A stretch of DNA of 64,000 nucleotides from Glycine soja (lineage: Eukaryota; Streptophyta; Magnoliopsida; Fabales; Fabaceae), in assembly GCF_004193775.1 (NCBI RefSeq), contig NC_041003.1, positions 46,753,611 to 46,817,610 of the forward strand. The letters run 5' to 3'. A program made the position numbers and the translations under genes. Positions within the stretch are counted from its first letter, which is position 1. Each line of letters starts with the position of its first letter. This document shows, piece by piece, positions 1 through 12,461 of the stretch. The notes beneath the pieces were generated by a model. The model did not search any database, was not told where the DNA came from, and saw only the letters and a program-made list of their open reading frames with translations.

Positions 1-189
1 TGGAATTTCTACATTCTTTGAAAAGCTTTTATAGATAATCTGAGTTTTGTTAGTAATTCAATGCTCTTTTAATCTTGTATTTTGCCTGATGTGACTTGTG
101 AAATGTTGGCTGTGTTATTGATGAAATTTGTGTCTTGGTCAAAGGGTGCTGAATGAATGAACTAAATAATCCTTTGTTTTCTCTGCAAG

Positions 190-342
190 ATTAAGGGAAC
201 TACTATCGCCAAAGTAATTCAAGTTGTCAAGCAAAAGGAGGCAGACAGATTTCCCTCATCAATAGATCATTCTATGCCACCAATCTTAGTTCTTTTTTCA
301 TTTTTGTTTTTTTCTTGTCTCAGGAATCTTTACTTCCTTTAG
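190..342 (+). CDS. Possible terminal exon of an upstream gene (unidentified)
   Basis: A pyrimidine-rich tract ending in TGCAAG could be a splice acceptor. It is followed by an open frame to a TAG at about 340. The first 33 or so codons (beginning IKGTTIAKVIQVVKQKEA) look protein-like; the remainder turns into low-complexity Phe/Leu/Ser codons, so the true end may be earlier or this may be noncoding. I do not recognise a family. The rest of the gene would lie to the left of the window. Confidence 0.2.
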   Translation: MKGTTIAKVIQVVKQKEADRFPSSIDHSMPPILVLFSFLFFSCLRNLYFL

Positions 343-990
343 ATGTAAAATTTTATTTATCCTCTGTTGCACCTTGACACATTGTTTTGATTTAAGATAA
401 GAAGGAAAAAACAATGTTGAAACTTGAAACTGTAGTTTTATTTTGATCCTATGTTAACTTTGTTTTCGACTTCCTTTATGATGATTGTTTATTGTCGTTT
501 GCAGAATAACGTTTTGTTTCATTTAGCAAAAATCTGCAGATAAAATTTTCAATGATGCCACTCTCCTGGTCTTTATGGTTTACTTTACTCAGGTTCATCA
601 TATTAGTACCCAGCAGCTTGAAACTTGGTCTTTTTTTTTTTTCACGACTCATACCTTACATCTTGTTTAAGAAATCTCATCTTAATTTCACTTGGATTAT
701 CGATATGATAATTTTATTTAATATCATATAATTATTTTTGTCTCTCATTGTATAACACTGATAATATTTGGAATTTAGAATTTTATAAATGTCATCTTTG
801 TATTTCTGTGATGATCAACTCTCATTTCACGAAGGAACACTGTCAGAATTTTTTTATAGAATATATATTAATTGGTTAAGAAAAAGATTTTAGAATCACT
901 AATCTTTCAAAATAATGTAGATTAATAATCCATTCAAAGATACACACTAATTCTCACAACAATTTTTTTAAAACCTGTGTGGCAATAAAC

Positions 991-1055
991 TGCTAATAAT
1001 AATTTTTTGACTGATATGCTAATAATAATTTTTTGACTGATATGCTAATAATAAT
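991..1055. repeat. Short tandem repeat, about 26-bp unit
   Basis: Two complete copies and one partial copy of a 26-bp unit (TGCTAATAATAATTTTTTGA followed by CTGATA) run head to tail. The copies are identical, which suggests recent slippage or duplication. Confidence 0.85.
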
Positions 1056-1323
1056 ATAATTCATATTTTTCTATAAAAAATGTAACATTAGTTTTAAGCA
1101 GTATTAATCACATAAAAAATGTACCCCCCAAAAAATACAAAAGTACCAAAAAATTCTCATAAAAATATATACTAATGTACCATAAATTCACATAAATTAA
1201 GTGATTCAATACAATTGGTTAACTAGTGGAAATTAAAATTGAATTGTTTGGATATTATTATTTAAGTTTGATTTTGACGAAAAATCTCTTTCTCCGAGTA
1301 AACAAGAAAGTTAAAAAAAAAAC

Positions 1324-1325
<2 letters not shown>

Positions 1326-1393
<68 letters not shown>
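1326..1393. repeat. (TA)n microsatellite
   Basis: An uninterrupted alternating AT run of about 68 bp. It reads through in several frames as Tyr-Ile repeats, which is not a protein signal. Confidence 0.97.
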
Positions 1394-1397
<4 letters not shown>

Positions 1398-1968
1398 TGT
1401 CCAGCAGCTTGTCACTGGACAGTGAAACATTATTTTACTCTTTCTTTTTTCTTATTTTGATTTTTAAAAAGCCTCACACTTTAATACATTCATTGTCTCT
1501 TACACAACGATAAACAAAGTTGTATGCATTGATATATTAAACAGAAAAGTCCACCCATATTTTACATGGTAGGTACAGAAAATCAATTTTAATGAAAGTA
1601 AAATTCTAAAATATAAAAAAAGTGCAGAGCCAAAAAAATTGATACAAAAGAAATGAGAGAATCCACATATTTGATTTTCACACCTATAAAATTTTATTAG
1701 ATAAAGACAATTACATATCACAAATGAGATAAATATCCAGTGAGTTAAGAGGTATTCGTACTCCGCTGCAATGAAAACAAAATCCAGATCATAATATAAA
1801 ACGAGCAATACTTGGAAGTGAAAAAAAAGACACAGGTCAAAATTAATGTAATTGTTAAAAATAGTCTCACATCATATAATTCATGAACATAATAAGTACT
1901 CATATAAATGGATAGACTATTCTCTTATATTCTCTTATAAACTGATTTTTAAGAAGACGTTGATGCAC

Positions 1969-1976
1969 TATAAAAT
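1969..1976 (+). promoter_or_regulatory. Possible TATA box of the IGPS gene
   Basis: TATAAAAT lies about 300 bp upstream of the chosen ATG at 2270. The intervening 5' leader would hold a pyrimidine-rich stretch and a short CTA repeat near 2145-2165. The distance is long for a plant leader, so a TATA-less start nearer the gene is equally possible. Confidence 0.3.
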
Positions 1977-2269
1977 TTAACAGTAATGCCCTTCAATTTT
2001 AATTTTGTGCCATTTTTAGCTCTTCACAAGTGCCAATCCAATCCCAGCCGGTGCAGAAAAACCATGAACACGCCGTGGCGTCGGAATTGAATGCGCGCGT
2101 GCGCACGTGTCAAACGCGACGACAGTTTTCTTCTCCAATTCAATACTACTACTACTACTATTACTATAACATAGACGGCGTGTTCTTCTTTCAAAACCCG
2201 GTTCATCTTTCTTTTTTGTTGCTGCCATATTCCTCCCATTTTTTTTCCTTCCTTCAATCTGCTGCTTCA

Positions 2270-5200
2270 ATGGAAGGTTTGGCTTCTCTCAGGGTTCCCT
2301 TTCAGACCACCCAATTCCACTCTTCCAGACCCAGAACCTCTATTCTTCCATCCCAAGCCATTTTTTTCCACAAAAGAAGCTCCTTTTCATCCTTTTCTGC
2401 TAGTGCCCAGGTGAGATTTTTTTTGTATCATTTTGCAACCTTTTATCGTGTCTTCTTATGTATTAATATGGGTCTCTCTCGGTTTTTTGTTTTGGGAGTT
2501 GGGGGTTGAGTGATAATGGAAATGGGCAAGTATATAATTTGGGTTCAATTGGGGATGTATGAATGCTGAATTTTATGTTATGATGACTGCTTGTTGATTT
2601 TGTCATGTGGGTTTTGAGTTAGGTGGAGTCTAATGATGGTTCAGCTACAGTAGCCACACCTGGTGAATCTGTGACAGAGGCTCTGAAAACTAAGGAGTGG
2701 GAGGTGGGAATGTTCCAAAACGAGGTTGCAGCTAGCCAAGGTATAAGAATAAGGAGAAGACCACCATCTGGACCCCCTTTGCATTATGTAGGACCCTTTC
2801 AATTCAGGTTGCAGAATGAGGGAAATACTCCCCGGAACATTTTGGAAGAGATTGTGTGGAACAAAGACACAGAAGTCTCGCATGTATTGTGATTGATTTT
2901 CTTGGTGCTCTATTGTTCTTTATATATATGTTTTTTTTTCCAACCAAATAGATTGAATGTATTACTGGGGACTGTGTGATTTTCAGCTTAAAGAAAGAAA
3001 ACCCCTCGGTGTGCTGAAGAAAGCTCTCGAAAATGCACCTCCTGCTAGGGATTTTATTGGTGCTCTAAAGGCAGCCAACGAACGAACTGGACTGCCAGGG
3101 TTGATTGCTGAAGTGAAGAAAGCGTCACCAAGTAGAGGTATCTTGAGAGAAGACTTTGATCCAGTAAGTTTGCGTTGTTTTCCTGTACCATTTTTACGGA
3201 TAGAATTGTTATCTCTCTACTTTATTTGTAATTTTATGAAGTTCGTTTTTGATGTAATGTGTGAAATGTTTTAACTGGCTGACACCCCATTTCTTCTTGT
3301 TGGTTAGAGTTAGTCTATACAATTTTTATTTCATTTTAGGACTGTTAAGGGGTTTGAGGGGGTATTGTGTGTTGGTGAATAGAATGTAGAAGCTGTTGAT
3401 GTTGGAGGTTGTTTGGAGTGAAGATGTTGTTGTTGTTCACAGAGGTGGAAGGATTCTCTGTCATGAAGATGCATCAGTTGTTCGGAGGTTTCGATGGGAT
3501 GAGTGTTAAAAAAAATAAAAGGCTTAAATATTTGGATGGCTGGTGTGGAAAGATGGAAATTGGTAGTTAGCTTAGCTCAATGTCAGATTGCGGCGTCAAC
3601 ATGTTGGCAGATGAGTGTGTAATATCAAGTCAGTGGGATTACTTATATAGGCATTTAAACAAACACTATATGGGTACACTGTTAATGTCAGGCTACACAA
3701 AAAATTGTGAGATGTGTCTAATTTTAATTGTAATAATTCCTGTGACACACGAGTGATGAGTTTTACTCGTGAGGTTGTATAGCTTTTATTGGACTGTTTT
3801 TTAGCCTTTAGGTGGGACAGGGAATATCTGTCTGTTTTAGTCTAGCTTGCTGTTGAGCTTTATATTATGCAGCATCATGTTTTGTATAGAGTCTTTTTGT
3901 GGGCACCTTTTGTGCTCATTTCAAGCATTCTTATATCAATAAATTACTTTGCTTATAAAAAAAAATATTTCATTTTTATTTGGCTTCGTGACTGACACCC
4001 AATTGCATCTAGTTGGTTAAAGTTAGTCTATTCAATTTTATTTTTTATTTTTATTTGGCTTCCTGAATCTACCTGTTATAGAATAAGTGCTTGATCTGAG
4101 TCATGTTTGCAGAGATAGGTCTTAAATTGTTTTTGATGCATATCAATTTCTTCTCCTTTTTGCATCTCAAGCTTTTTGCTTCTCCTAATTAATTTTTTAC
4201 CCCTTTGAGATGCATGCCCATCAAAATAAATTCCTTATCTCAAATCTATCATAGACTCTCTGTTCACTCCTACAATTATTGCATTTATGAAGTCAATCCT
4301 ATAGTTTTTTAATTTTATCTTCTGTAAATAAGGACCTGTTCTAAATTTATTGTATCAGTCAGGAATATGTTATGTTTTCTCATTGAGTATCTTGATCTCT
4401 TAGTATTGTTGTATCAGCCAATGTATCATGCCCTTCAAGCAACTTATTTGACACTGTTGTTAGTTTGTATTTCTTCTCTTCATGGTATATGTCACAATTT
4501 TAGAGGTTTCTGTGATAGGTTGAAATTGCTAAAGCTTATGAGAAAGGTGGAGCAGCATGTCTAAGTGTTTTGACAGATGAAAAGTATTTTAAGGTAGACC
4601 AACACACCTGGAATTTGTTACGTGTACTGCTAGATAATATTTGGCTGATTCAGTACTAAGTGATATTGCAACAAAATTAACTCTATCTTAATATTGGTCC
4701 AGGGAAGCTTTGAAAATCTTGAGGCAATAAGAATGGCTGGCATAAAGGTTTGTTTTATGAATTGCATAGTCCCTGATATTGGATTTATTATACCATTTAA
4801 TGCCTTTTGTAGACCATGTTGATGACTCTGGACAAAATATGCAGTGCCCTTTGTTGTGCAAAGAATTCATCATAGATGCATGGCAACTCTACTATGCTCG
4901 AACTAAAGGTGCAGATGCAGTCCTTTTAATTGCTGCTGTTTTGCCTGATCTTGACATCAAATACATGATCAAGATATGCAAATTACTGGGATTGACTGCA
5001 CTTGTTGAGGTACGATTGGTGCTTTTTTTATTTGTTTCCTAAATTTGAATGACATTCAACTTCAACATTAACAAAACTTTTTAAGCTTACTGACATCTGG
5101 TGTTTAATATGAATTTAGTCCTCATGTTATGTTGAGTTTATCCCATTTTGTGTAAACTTGGTCCTAAAGTGGGCCACTTTGAGTTTTGATTAGTGCAATG

Positions 5201-7321
5201 TATAAACTGGGAACCTCTTTAATATAATGATTCTGTACATGATAGCAAGAATTAAAGTGTATTATATTTAATAGTATAGAATCTTTAGATTGACGAGGCC
5301 TATGTTGGAACCAGACACGAACCAAATTAGCTTCATCAAAACTTTGGATTCGCATGACTGATTTGATGATTATGATACCTGCAGTCCTTGTCTGTATTCA
5401 GTACTTATGTCAAGATACAAAAGTTGTCAATATAATTTTTCTAGACGAATCTGTATGCTATGTTTCCTTATCTGTGCTTACACCATAATTATAGGTCTAC
5501 CATGCAGAATCTTTTATTTCCTGATGAACACGAGGATTTTTTGACATTTTATGTTGCTTGTTCACAGGTTCATGATGAGAGGGAATTTGATCGTGTTCTT
5601 GCAATTGAGGGGATTGAACTTATTGGCATTAACAACCGTAATCTTGGTATGTCTTATCACTCTTCTCTCTCTGTTCCCCCCTCCTACTTTTTTTCTTTTT
5701 TGATGAAATGGTATCTGGCTTCACTTAGTAATAGTATTTCAAATTAAATCCTTTTGATGTTTGATCTGCTTGTTTTCCAGTACCTCTCCAGTTGGATGTG
5801 TTTTTTATTTTTACTTTTGCTTTCATTTTCTGTATATTTTTCCAGTTTCTTCATTAATCTTCTTCATCTTTCTTATCCTTCTACATGGATACATTATCAC
5901 TTTCTCAAATCCTAATTGTACCTTATAACAACAATCTTTTAGATCTCATAAAACTTTGAAATGATACAAGTATTTTTACCTGTATACTTTATGCTATTGC
6001 TTCCCTCCGGCAACAATTTTTTTCTGGCTTAATTGTGTACTTTTGGGCTTTTTAGTTTGAACTATGTGGGATTTTAATCCCTGAAGCTTTTTCTTAGCAA
6101 AGTTGTGCCTTGGTGACTTGTTGGTCATGGGTTCGAATCCGGAAACAGCCTCTTTGCATATGCAAGGGTAAGGCTGTGTACAACATCCCTCCCCCATACC
6201 TTCGCATAGCGAAGAACCTCTGGACAATGGGGTACGAAGTTTTTTTAAGCTTTTTCTTAGCAAATTAAGTTCCTTTATTTTTAAAATCAAGAGTACTATT
6301 ACGTTTTTTTTTTTCCTTTTTCCCTTTACTTTGTTTTCTTTGTCATGCACACACCGGGCTGAGAATGCTAATAATTTACTACTTATTTTATCCTTTTGTC
6401 CCAATGTCTGAATATTTAAACTTGAGGATCTGACTCATCAACTGTGGCTTTTTCATATTGGGGATTGCAGAAACATTTGAGCTGGATATCAGCATCACAA
6501 AGAAGCTTCTTGAAGGAGAGCGAGGCAAAATAATCCGTGAGAGAGGCATAACTGTATGTGGCCTTTCCTTTGTTTAGACCTACTCGAAAGAAATATCATT
6601 TTATTTTGAATATCAACATCATGCTGATGATTTATATGGTTTGTTTAGATGGTTGGAGAATCTGGTCTGTTCACCCCTGATGATATTGCCTATGTTAAGG
6701 AAGCTGGTGTTAAAGCTGTAAGTATTGCCAATGACATTTCTACTCTAATTAAACACCTGGGAAATGGTAATTGAAATATTCAACTTCTTCCTAATCCTAA
6801 CAGCAACCTCAATGACAATTCTAAATACCTTGTATGTGAGTCAGTCACATAAAATGTGTCACGGCCATGCAGTTTTGGCAAATTGTAAAAGCGATATAGG
6901 TACTAACAGGATTTTTGGAGCTACTAACATATGATACAGAATATAGTGGTGTCAGCCAAATTACTCATCATATACAACCATATCCTTGCAATCATGTTGT
7001 TTGTTGCAATTTTAATAATAATGAGTAAAACAGTTGTTAAATTTCATTAGCATATATTTGCCAACTGTGCCATATAAGGGGATTACTCAGGTTACCACAA
7101 CTATCTAACATTTGTTACATGTAGATAATATTTAGTACATTTTCCAACACTTATAGTAAACCAACAATCAGCAGATGTTTCACATTATTTTACTCTTATC
7201 AGACACAATTTTTTACTCTTACTTTTTTTTTCAGATATTGGTTGGAGAGTCTATTGTAAAACAAAATGATCCTGGGAAGGGAATCAGCAATCTCTTTGGC
7301 AAAGATATCTCTTTGGGTTGA
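2270..7321 (+). CDS. IGPS: Indole-3-glycerol-phosphate synthase, chloroplastic (10 exons, 393 aa)
   Basis: Catalyses ring closure of carboxyphenylamino-deoxyribulose phosphate to indole-3-glycerol phosphate in plastid tryptophan synthesis. Exons by splice sites: 2270-2410, 2623-2883, 2987-3163, 4519-4593, 4703-4747, 4845-5009, 5568-5646, 6471-6553, 6649-6717, 7235-7321. All junctions keep frame. Residues 1 to about 50 are Ser/Arg-rich without acids, as in a transit peptide. The TIM-barrel core shows the family motifs [59 protein letters not shown] and [12 protein letters not shown], including the catalytic lysines and glutamates. Length is close to other plant enzymes (about 400 aa). Unlike the E. 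coli protein it is not fused to TrpF. Intron 3 (1.35 kb) carries a retroposed insertion and intron 7 carries a SINE. No lesion seen; start chosen as the first ATG giving a transit peptide. Confidence 0.95.
3338..3965 (+). mobile_element. Retroposed insertion in IGPS intron 3, probably a 5'-truncated LINE end
   Basis: About 630 bp bounded by an 11-bp direct repeat, TATTTCATTTT, at 3327-3337 and 3966-3976. It ends in a poly-A tail at about 3957-3965 preceded by an AATAAA-like signal (CAATAAATTA). A target-site duplication plus poly-A tail is the signature of target-primed reverse transcription. The 3' part resembles plant L1 3' untranslated regions in general style, but I find no readable reverse transcriptase, so a LINE 3' fragment is the likeliest identity and another retroposed transcript is possible. 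Confidence 0.65.
6102..6246 (+). mobile_element. Au-like SINE in IGPS intron 7
   Basis: A tRNA-derived short element with a clear Pol III box B, GGTTCGAATCC at 6130-6140. It is followed by the GAAACAGCCTCTTTGC and GGGTAAGGCTG blocks typical of the plant Au SINE family, and ends in a T run. It is bounded by a perfect 18-bp target-site duplication, AAGCTTTTTCTTAGCAAA, at 6084-6101 and 6247-6264. Family name is from memory of the Au consensus; the insertion itself is seen directly. Box A looks weak or partly missing. Confidence 0.9.
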
Positions 7322-7450
7322 AGTGAGCTATCTTTCTTGAGATATATAGGCATTGGACATGACAGATTTTGATAAGGTTCTTGATTTGATGCTTTCAACC
7401 TTTGCTTGTACCAAATTATCATAACCTTGTCAACAACAGACTTGTACCTA

Positions 7451-7490
7451 AATAAACTTTGAATGTTTAATAATACTTTGCAAATAAATG
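7451..7490 (+). terminator. Likely polyadenylation region of IGPS
   Basis: Two AATAAA-like signals (near 7451 and 7484) sit 130-170 bp after the stop codon in AT-rich sequence, a plausible plant poly-A region. Exact cleavage site cannot be read. Confidence 0.4.
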
Positions 7491-7499
7491 ATATCATTT

Positions 7500-8406
7500 T
7501 GGGACGATTGTTGGCGACAATTCTTCTGTGTCCTTAACTATGCATTTCATTTTGAAAAATTATATAGTAGATGTTATAACAAGTTCGAGTAAGTGTGTTG
7601 TAATTATACAAAAAGTTGTGATGTTGTATTATATAAACAATATATATGTTGTAGGTGAGATAACCTCATTAGCTAGGATAGGCGTTGATGTTTATTGAAA
7701 GAAAGTAATTATACTCTCAAATTTTATCTTTACAACTTTTACAGTCCGAAGTAGATATGAAAATGCTTTAATGTTTAAAAGATTTGTGCAAGTTTGAGTT
7801 TGTTCAGAAAATAAAAATATAACATGATAATTTTATGTTATTTTCAATATTAAATAAAAATATTTATGCGTAAAGCCGTAAATAAAATTAGATTAATATG
7901 AACTTAAAACAATATATTTTAAAAGAGGAATTAAAAGGTGTTTTTAGTGTATAACGGGATTTTCAGAATTATGTACCATTTGTAAACATAAGCTAAAATA
8001 ATTTTTTAATTTGATGGAGGCCATTCAGTTCTTTTATTGAAAATCTTGTGGGGTATTTTATTGAGAAACTTTTTATAATGACATTGAAATAGATAAATTG
8101 TTGTCTCTATATATAAAAGTCATATTATAGAAAAGAAATGTAAATTTGGATTGAACAAAACACAAAGGATCAAGATTTAGTATTATGTAATTACTTATAA
8201 GTGATTTTTTAACATTAAATTTTAACTCTTTATATATGATTATATAATCTCGATTCTTATTCTATATATATATATATAATGCCCTCTCTATATATATTTA
8301 TATAAACTTCCCTTTAACTTTGTTTTTGAAAAAGAATTACATCAACTGTGTTAATGATAATTTCTGACTGAACTGCATGCATTAATGATAATTGTTTTTT
8401 GAAATT

Positions 8407-8490
<84 letters not shown>

Positions 8491-9870
8491 GGTCAATTTT
8501 AATATTATATTTTTTATATAAATTTAGACCCTAATAATAATACTAATAGTTATAGAAGTATCATACTAGAAATACTTAATGAGGTTAATCAATTCAAAAT
8601 TTTAACAATATCATATAATTAAAACTAACATCTTTAAATAATTAGAATATCATTTTAAAATAAAACTATTAATTATAAGCCCAAAATTCAAATAATGTAA
8701 ACATAGTATTGACAATAACAAAAATGAATACTCAATTTTAAATAATTTTAAATTTATATTATATATATTTATATATTACATATAATCAGGTATTGCATCA
8801 TTATTATTACATGAAGAAATAAATTTCAATAGACTTAATTTTTTTAAACAACATCTAGTATAAAAATATAATTAATTATATTTTTCAATTTTAATATAAA
8901 TTATATTTAATATGTTACTAAATATTTTAAAATTTAATTTTATTGATATTCATATAATTATTTATTTAAATAATAAATATAAATATAAAAAATATATAAT
9001 TTAATTGAACTGGTATATTCAAGTGTAAAATCTAGTATAATAGAGTAATTTGCTCTTATGATAAAAAAGAAGAATAGTTTGCTGCGGAGAGGTTCGGGCT
9101 TTTGCCTTGTTAATGGTTGGTTATTATAGTAAATTGATTTTTTTAAAGGTGAATGTTAGTAATGATAAAAAAAGTCATCATTGGTTATTAATTTATTATT
9201 CTCTTTAAGATTACACGATGTTTTAGAAAAAAAATTATTTCAAAATATATATAATTTTACAAAATGAATGTTTTGCATTAAATATTTATTTTTAAGATTA
9301 TCTTTAATCAATACTTAATGAAACTAGTATATAAGAAGAATAAACAAGTCATTTTTTAAGAAATAAAAAGTATATTAAGAAGTTATATAGTATTTTTTTA
9401 AAATTCAACAAACTAATTATATTTTTCATCATATAGGTGACAAAATCTTAAATGTCTTATAATCTAAAATCTGGAACTTAGGGAGTAATTTTTTATTATT
9501 GAAAGAGAACGGAATCCATTCTCTCACTTCAACCCAAGTTAATCTTAACAATAAATTGATATATTTGTATTCAAGCAATTTAACACAAACTTAATTAGAT
9601 GAAGTACAAAGATTTCTTTTCTTGTTCAATTAATGTCGTGGTGTATATTTACTCACGTGTTCTTTTTGAATTTCAAGTTGATGTAGGAAACCCCAAGTAC
9701 ATACATACGAGATATGTATACACACCCACGACTTAAGATTTTATAATAGATTATTGAATTTTGGAAAGCGTAGATTCTACACTTCAAAACATAATCAAAG
9801 AAAATCTATCCATATAACTAGTTCTTTTTCAAAAGCAAATCATTACACAACTCACGACAATTTGAGTATT
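7500..9870. other. AT-rich intergenic stretch without a supported gene
   Basis: Very AT-rich sequence with a (CA)n(TA)n microsatellite at 8407-8484. No open frame with protein character and no tRNA-like sequence was found. Confidence 0.7.
8407..8484. repeat. Compound (CA)n(TA)n microsatellite
   Basis: About 20 bp of alternating CA runs directly into about 58 bp of TA. Confidence 0.97.
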
Positions 9871-9874
9871 TTAA

Positions 9875-10675
9875 GCACCAGCAGCTCAAAACACAGAAGC
9901 TAGGAAACAACATCAAAGCTTCAGGGAACTTTTCAATGGCGAAACTTCAACCCCATACCTTGCAATGATGTACATTTGTACACACTCAGACCACAGAAAA
10001 GGCAAAGGAAGTGCTTCTAAAAACACCATTAATAGACTTAGAAGAAAGACACAATGCTGAACATGGCTGGGCTATCGCTCTTACTGCTGATACCAGTTTT
10101 CACCAAAACAAAGGTGAACTGACAAAGGAAAAGGAAAAATGCACGTGCCTCACCAGCAATGCTAATAGATGCCATGAAGAGCATCAACGCCTCAGGTTCA
10201 AGGCCATCATTTTTGTACTCACAAGTTTCAAGCACCTCTAGATGGCCTAATCGAAACAACTCTGTATGGTTTGGATTTCGTGCCCCATGCCAGCAAAGGG
10301 GATTTCCAAGGCTTGTTGAGACCAAATATGAGCTAGACAAAAGTCTTCAACAACGGACAAGTACTGAACCAACGACCACAACGTACTATTTCACACCCTT
10401 TTAGTTACCATGACTTACAAAAGGGGGTTGGAACGTTAAACCCTATGGGTCCATTTCCCATGCAGTAGCCAAAATCACTCTTAGTTGAGTTGACTCCTTC
10501 AAACAGTAGATTTAGATATGGAGGAGATGTGGATGAGAAATCGTGATTGTAACAGCCACAAGCGGGAGTAGTCACTCGGGAAAGGAACAGGCACAAAATG
10601 ATGAAGTTGATAATCAAGGTAATGATGATGAAGAGCTAGACTTGGAGCTTCGACTTTGATCTCGATAGAATGTAG
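9875..10675 (-). repeat. Left arm of a large inverted duplication
   Basis: Read on the minus strand, this stretch matches 11277-12100 read on the plus strand over nearly its whole length. Shared blocks include GAGGCGTTGATGCTCTTCAT, GGTGAAAACTGGTATCAGCA and TCTCATC(C/T)ACATCTCCTCC. In the parts I compared, about four bases in five agree, with small gaps. Short open frames are present on the minus strand, but they are broken differently in the two arms and I do not recognise a protein. It may be a captured gene segment or a transposon arm. Confidence 0.85.
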
Positions 10676-10689
10676 ATGATCACTTCCTT

Positions 10690-11082
<393 letters not shown>

Positions 11083-11276
11083 TCAAGTTTGACACACAAA
11101 AAGTTCAACAACACGAGTGAAACTAATAATATTAAAATTAAGAAAAAAAAATTGCTGGGCTAGCATAACGTATGCTCAGATGGAAAAGTTTAACAGAAAT
11201 TAAGATAGAGTTAAGGGAATCTTACGGGTAAAGGAGAGTCAATGCCCTTGAAATAGCCAAGAGCCCTCTTATATAA

Positions 11277-12100
11277 TCTACATTCTACCAAACTCACAGT
11301 CAAAGCTCAAAGTCTATGTCTTCATCATCATTATCTGGATTATCATCTTCATCATCTCGTGCTTGTTTCCATTCGCAAATCACTACTCCTACTTGTGGCT
11401 GGTTACAATGACTATTTCTCATCTACATCTCCTCCATAAGTCTGTTGTTGCTAGAAGGCATCAACTCTGCTGAGAGTGACTTTGACATTTGCACAGGAAA
11501 TGGAGCCATAGGTTTAACGTGCCAACCGCCTCTTTGTAAGACATGATAACTAAATTTAAAGGGTGTGTACTAGTATGTTGTGTCTGTTGTTTCAGAAGTT
11601 TACCATTGTTGAAGACGTGTGTTTGGCTCATATTTGGGCTTATCAAACCTTGGAAATCCCCCATGCTGACTAGGGTAACAATTGAAGTTCAAACCCTAGA
11701 AAGAGTTGTTTGGATTAGACCCTCTAAAGAAGCTTGAAGCTTGTGAATGCAAAAGTGATGGCCTTGAGTTTGAGGCGTTGATGCTCTTCATGACCTCTAT
11801 TAGCACTGTTGGTGAATGCGCATGAATCTTACCTTTTCCTTCGTGAGTTTCACCTTTGTATTGGTGAAAACTGGTATCAGCAGGAGGAGCATTAGCCTAG
11901 TCATGTGCAACATTGTGCCTTTCTGCTAATTCTATTATTGGTGTTGTTTGAAGCATTTTCTTTGCCTTCTCTCTGTGGTTTGAGTATGTAAACTGTACAT
12001 CATTGGCAAGGCATAGGGCTGAAGTTTCACCATTGAAAAGCTCCCTAAACTTGGATGTTGTTTCCCAGATTCTGTGTTAAGCTGCTACTGATTCCTGTTG
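11277..12100 (+). repeat. Right arm of a large inverted duplication
   Basis: The inverted partner of 9875-10675, about 600 bp away across a spacer that holds the oxidoreductase remnant. Similarity starts abruptly near ATCTACATTCT (about 11277) and fades near GCAGCTTAACACAGAATC on the opposite strand (about 12095). I could not identify a target-site duplication outside the arms. Confidence 0.85.
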
Positions 12101-12461
12101 GCCAAGCGAGCTCGTTAATTAAAAGTTAATTATTGAAATTTGAATAACTCCATATATACACACAGTATGTTTTCTTTTTTTTCATTCTATTTTAGAGGAG
12201 TTGGATTAATAATATTTAGTGAAAGTGCCACAGAGGCAACATGTTACAGAAAAATGAAAACTTTTGCTTCATCCTCTTAACATCTAGCTAAGAAACACTC
12301 AAATTAACTAGATAATACTAATGTTAAGTATGCAAGCAAAAATGACGGACAATCTAAGATAACCAATCGAGCTCCTATGTGAATGAATTATCAAAAGCAA
12401 CGTTTTAGTTCGTTGTGTACCTAATAATTGTTGTATGAAGAGTTAGATAAATTGCACAAGT

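Larger units (their letters stand above)
1..1968. other. AT-rich upstream region, mostly without genes
   Basis: Apart from a possible last exon near 190-342, a short tandem repeat near 991-1055 and a (TA)n array at 1326-1393, I see no supported gene here. The sequence is AT-rich with scattered poly-T and poly-A runs. The nearest gene starts at 2270. Confidence 0.6.

Noticed and set aside
1226..1513. Open frame with a long Tyr-Ile repeat
   Set aside because: It is a (TA)n microsatellite read as protein. The same applies to similar frames at 8314-8496, 16969-17199, 23764-24078 and 32399-32584.
6130..6140. tRNA-like GGTTCGAATCC
   Set aside because: It is the box B of the SINE at 6102-6246. No cloverleaf can be formed around it, so it is not a tRNA gene.
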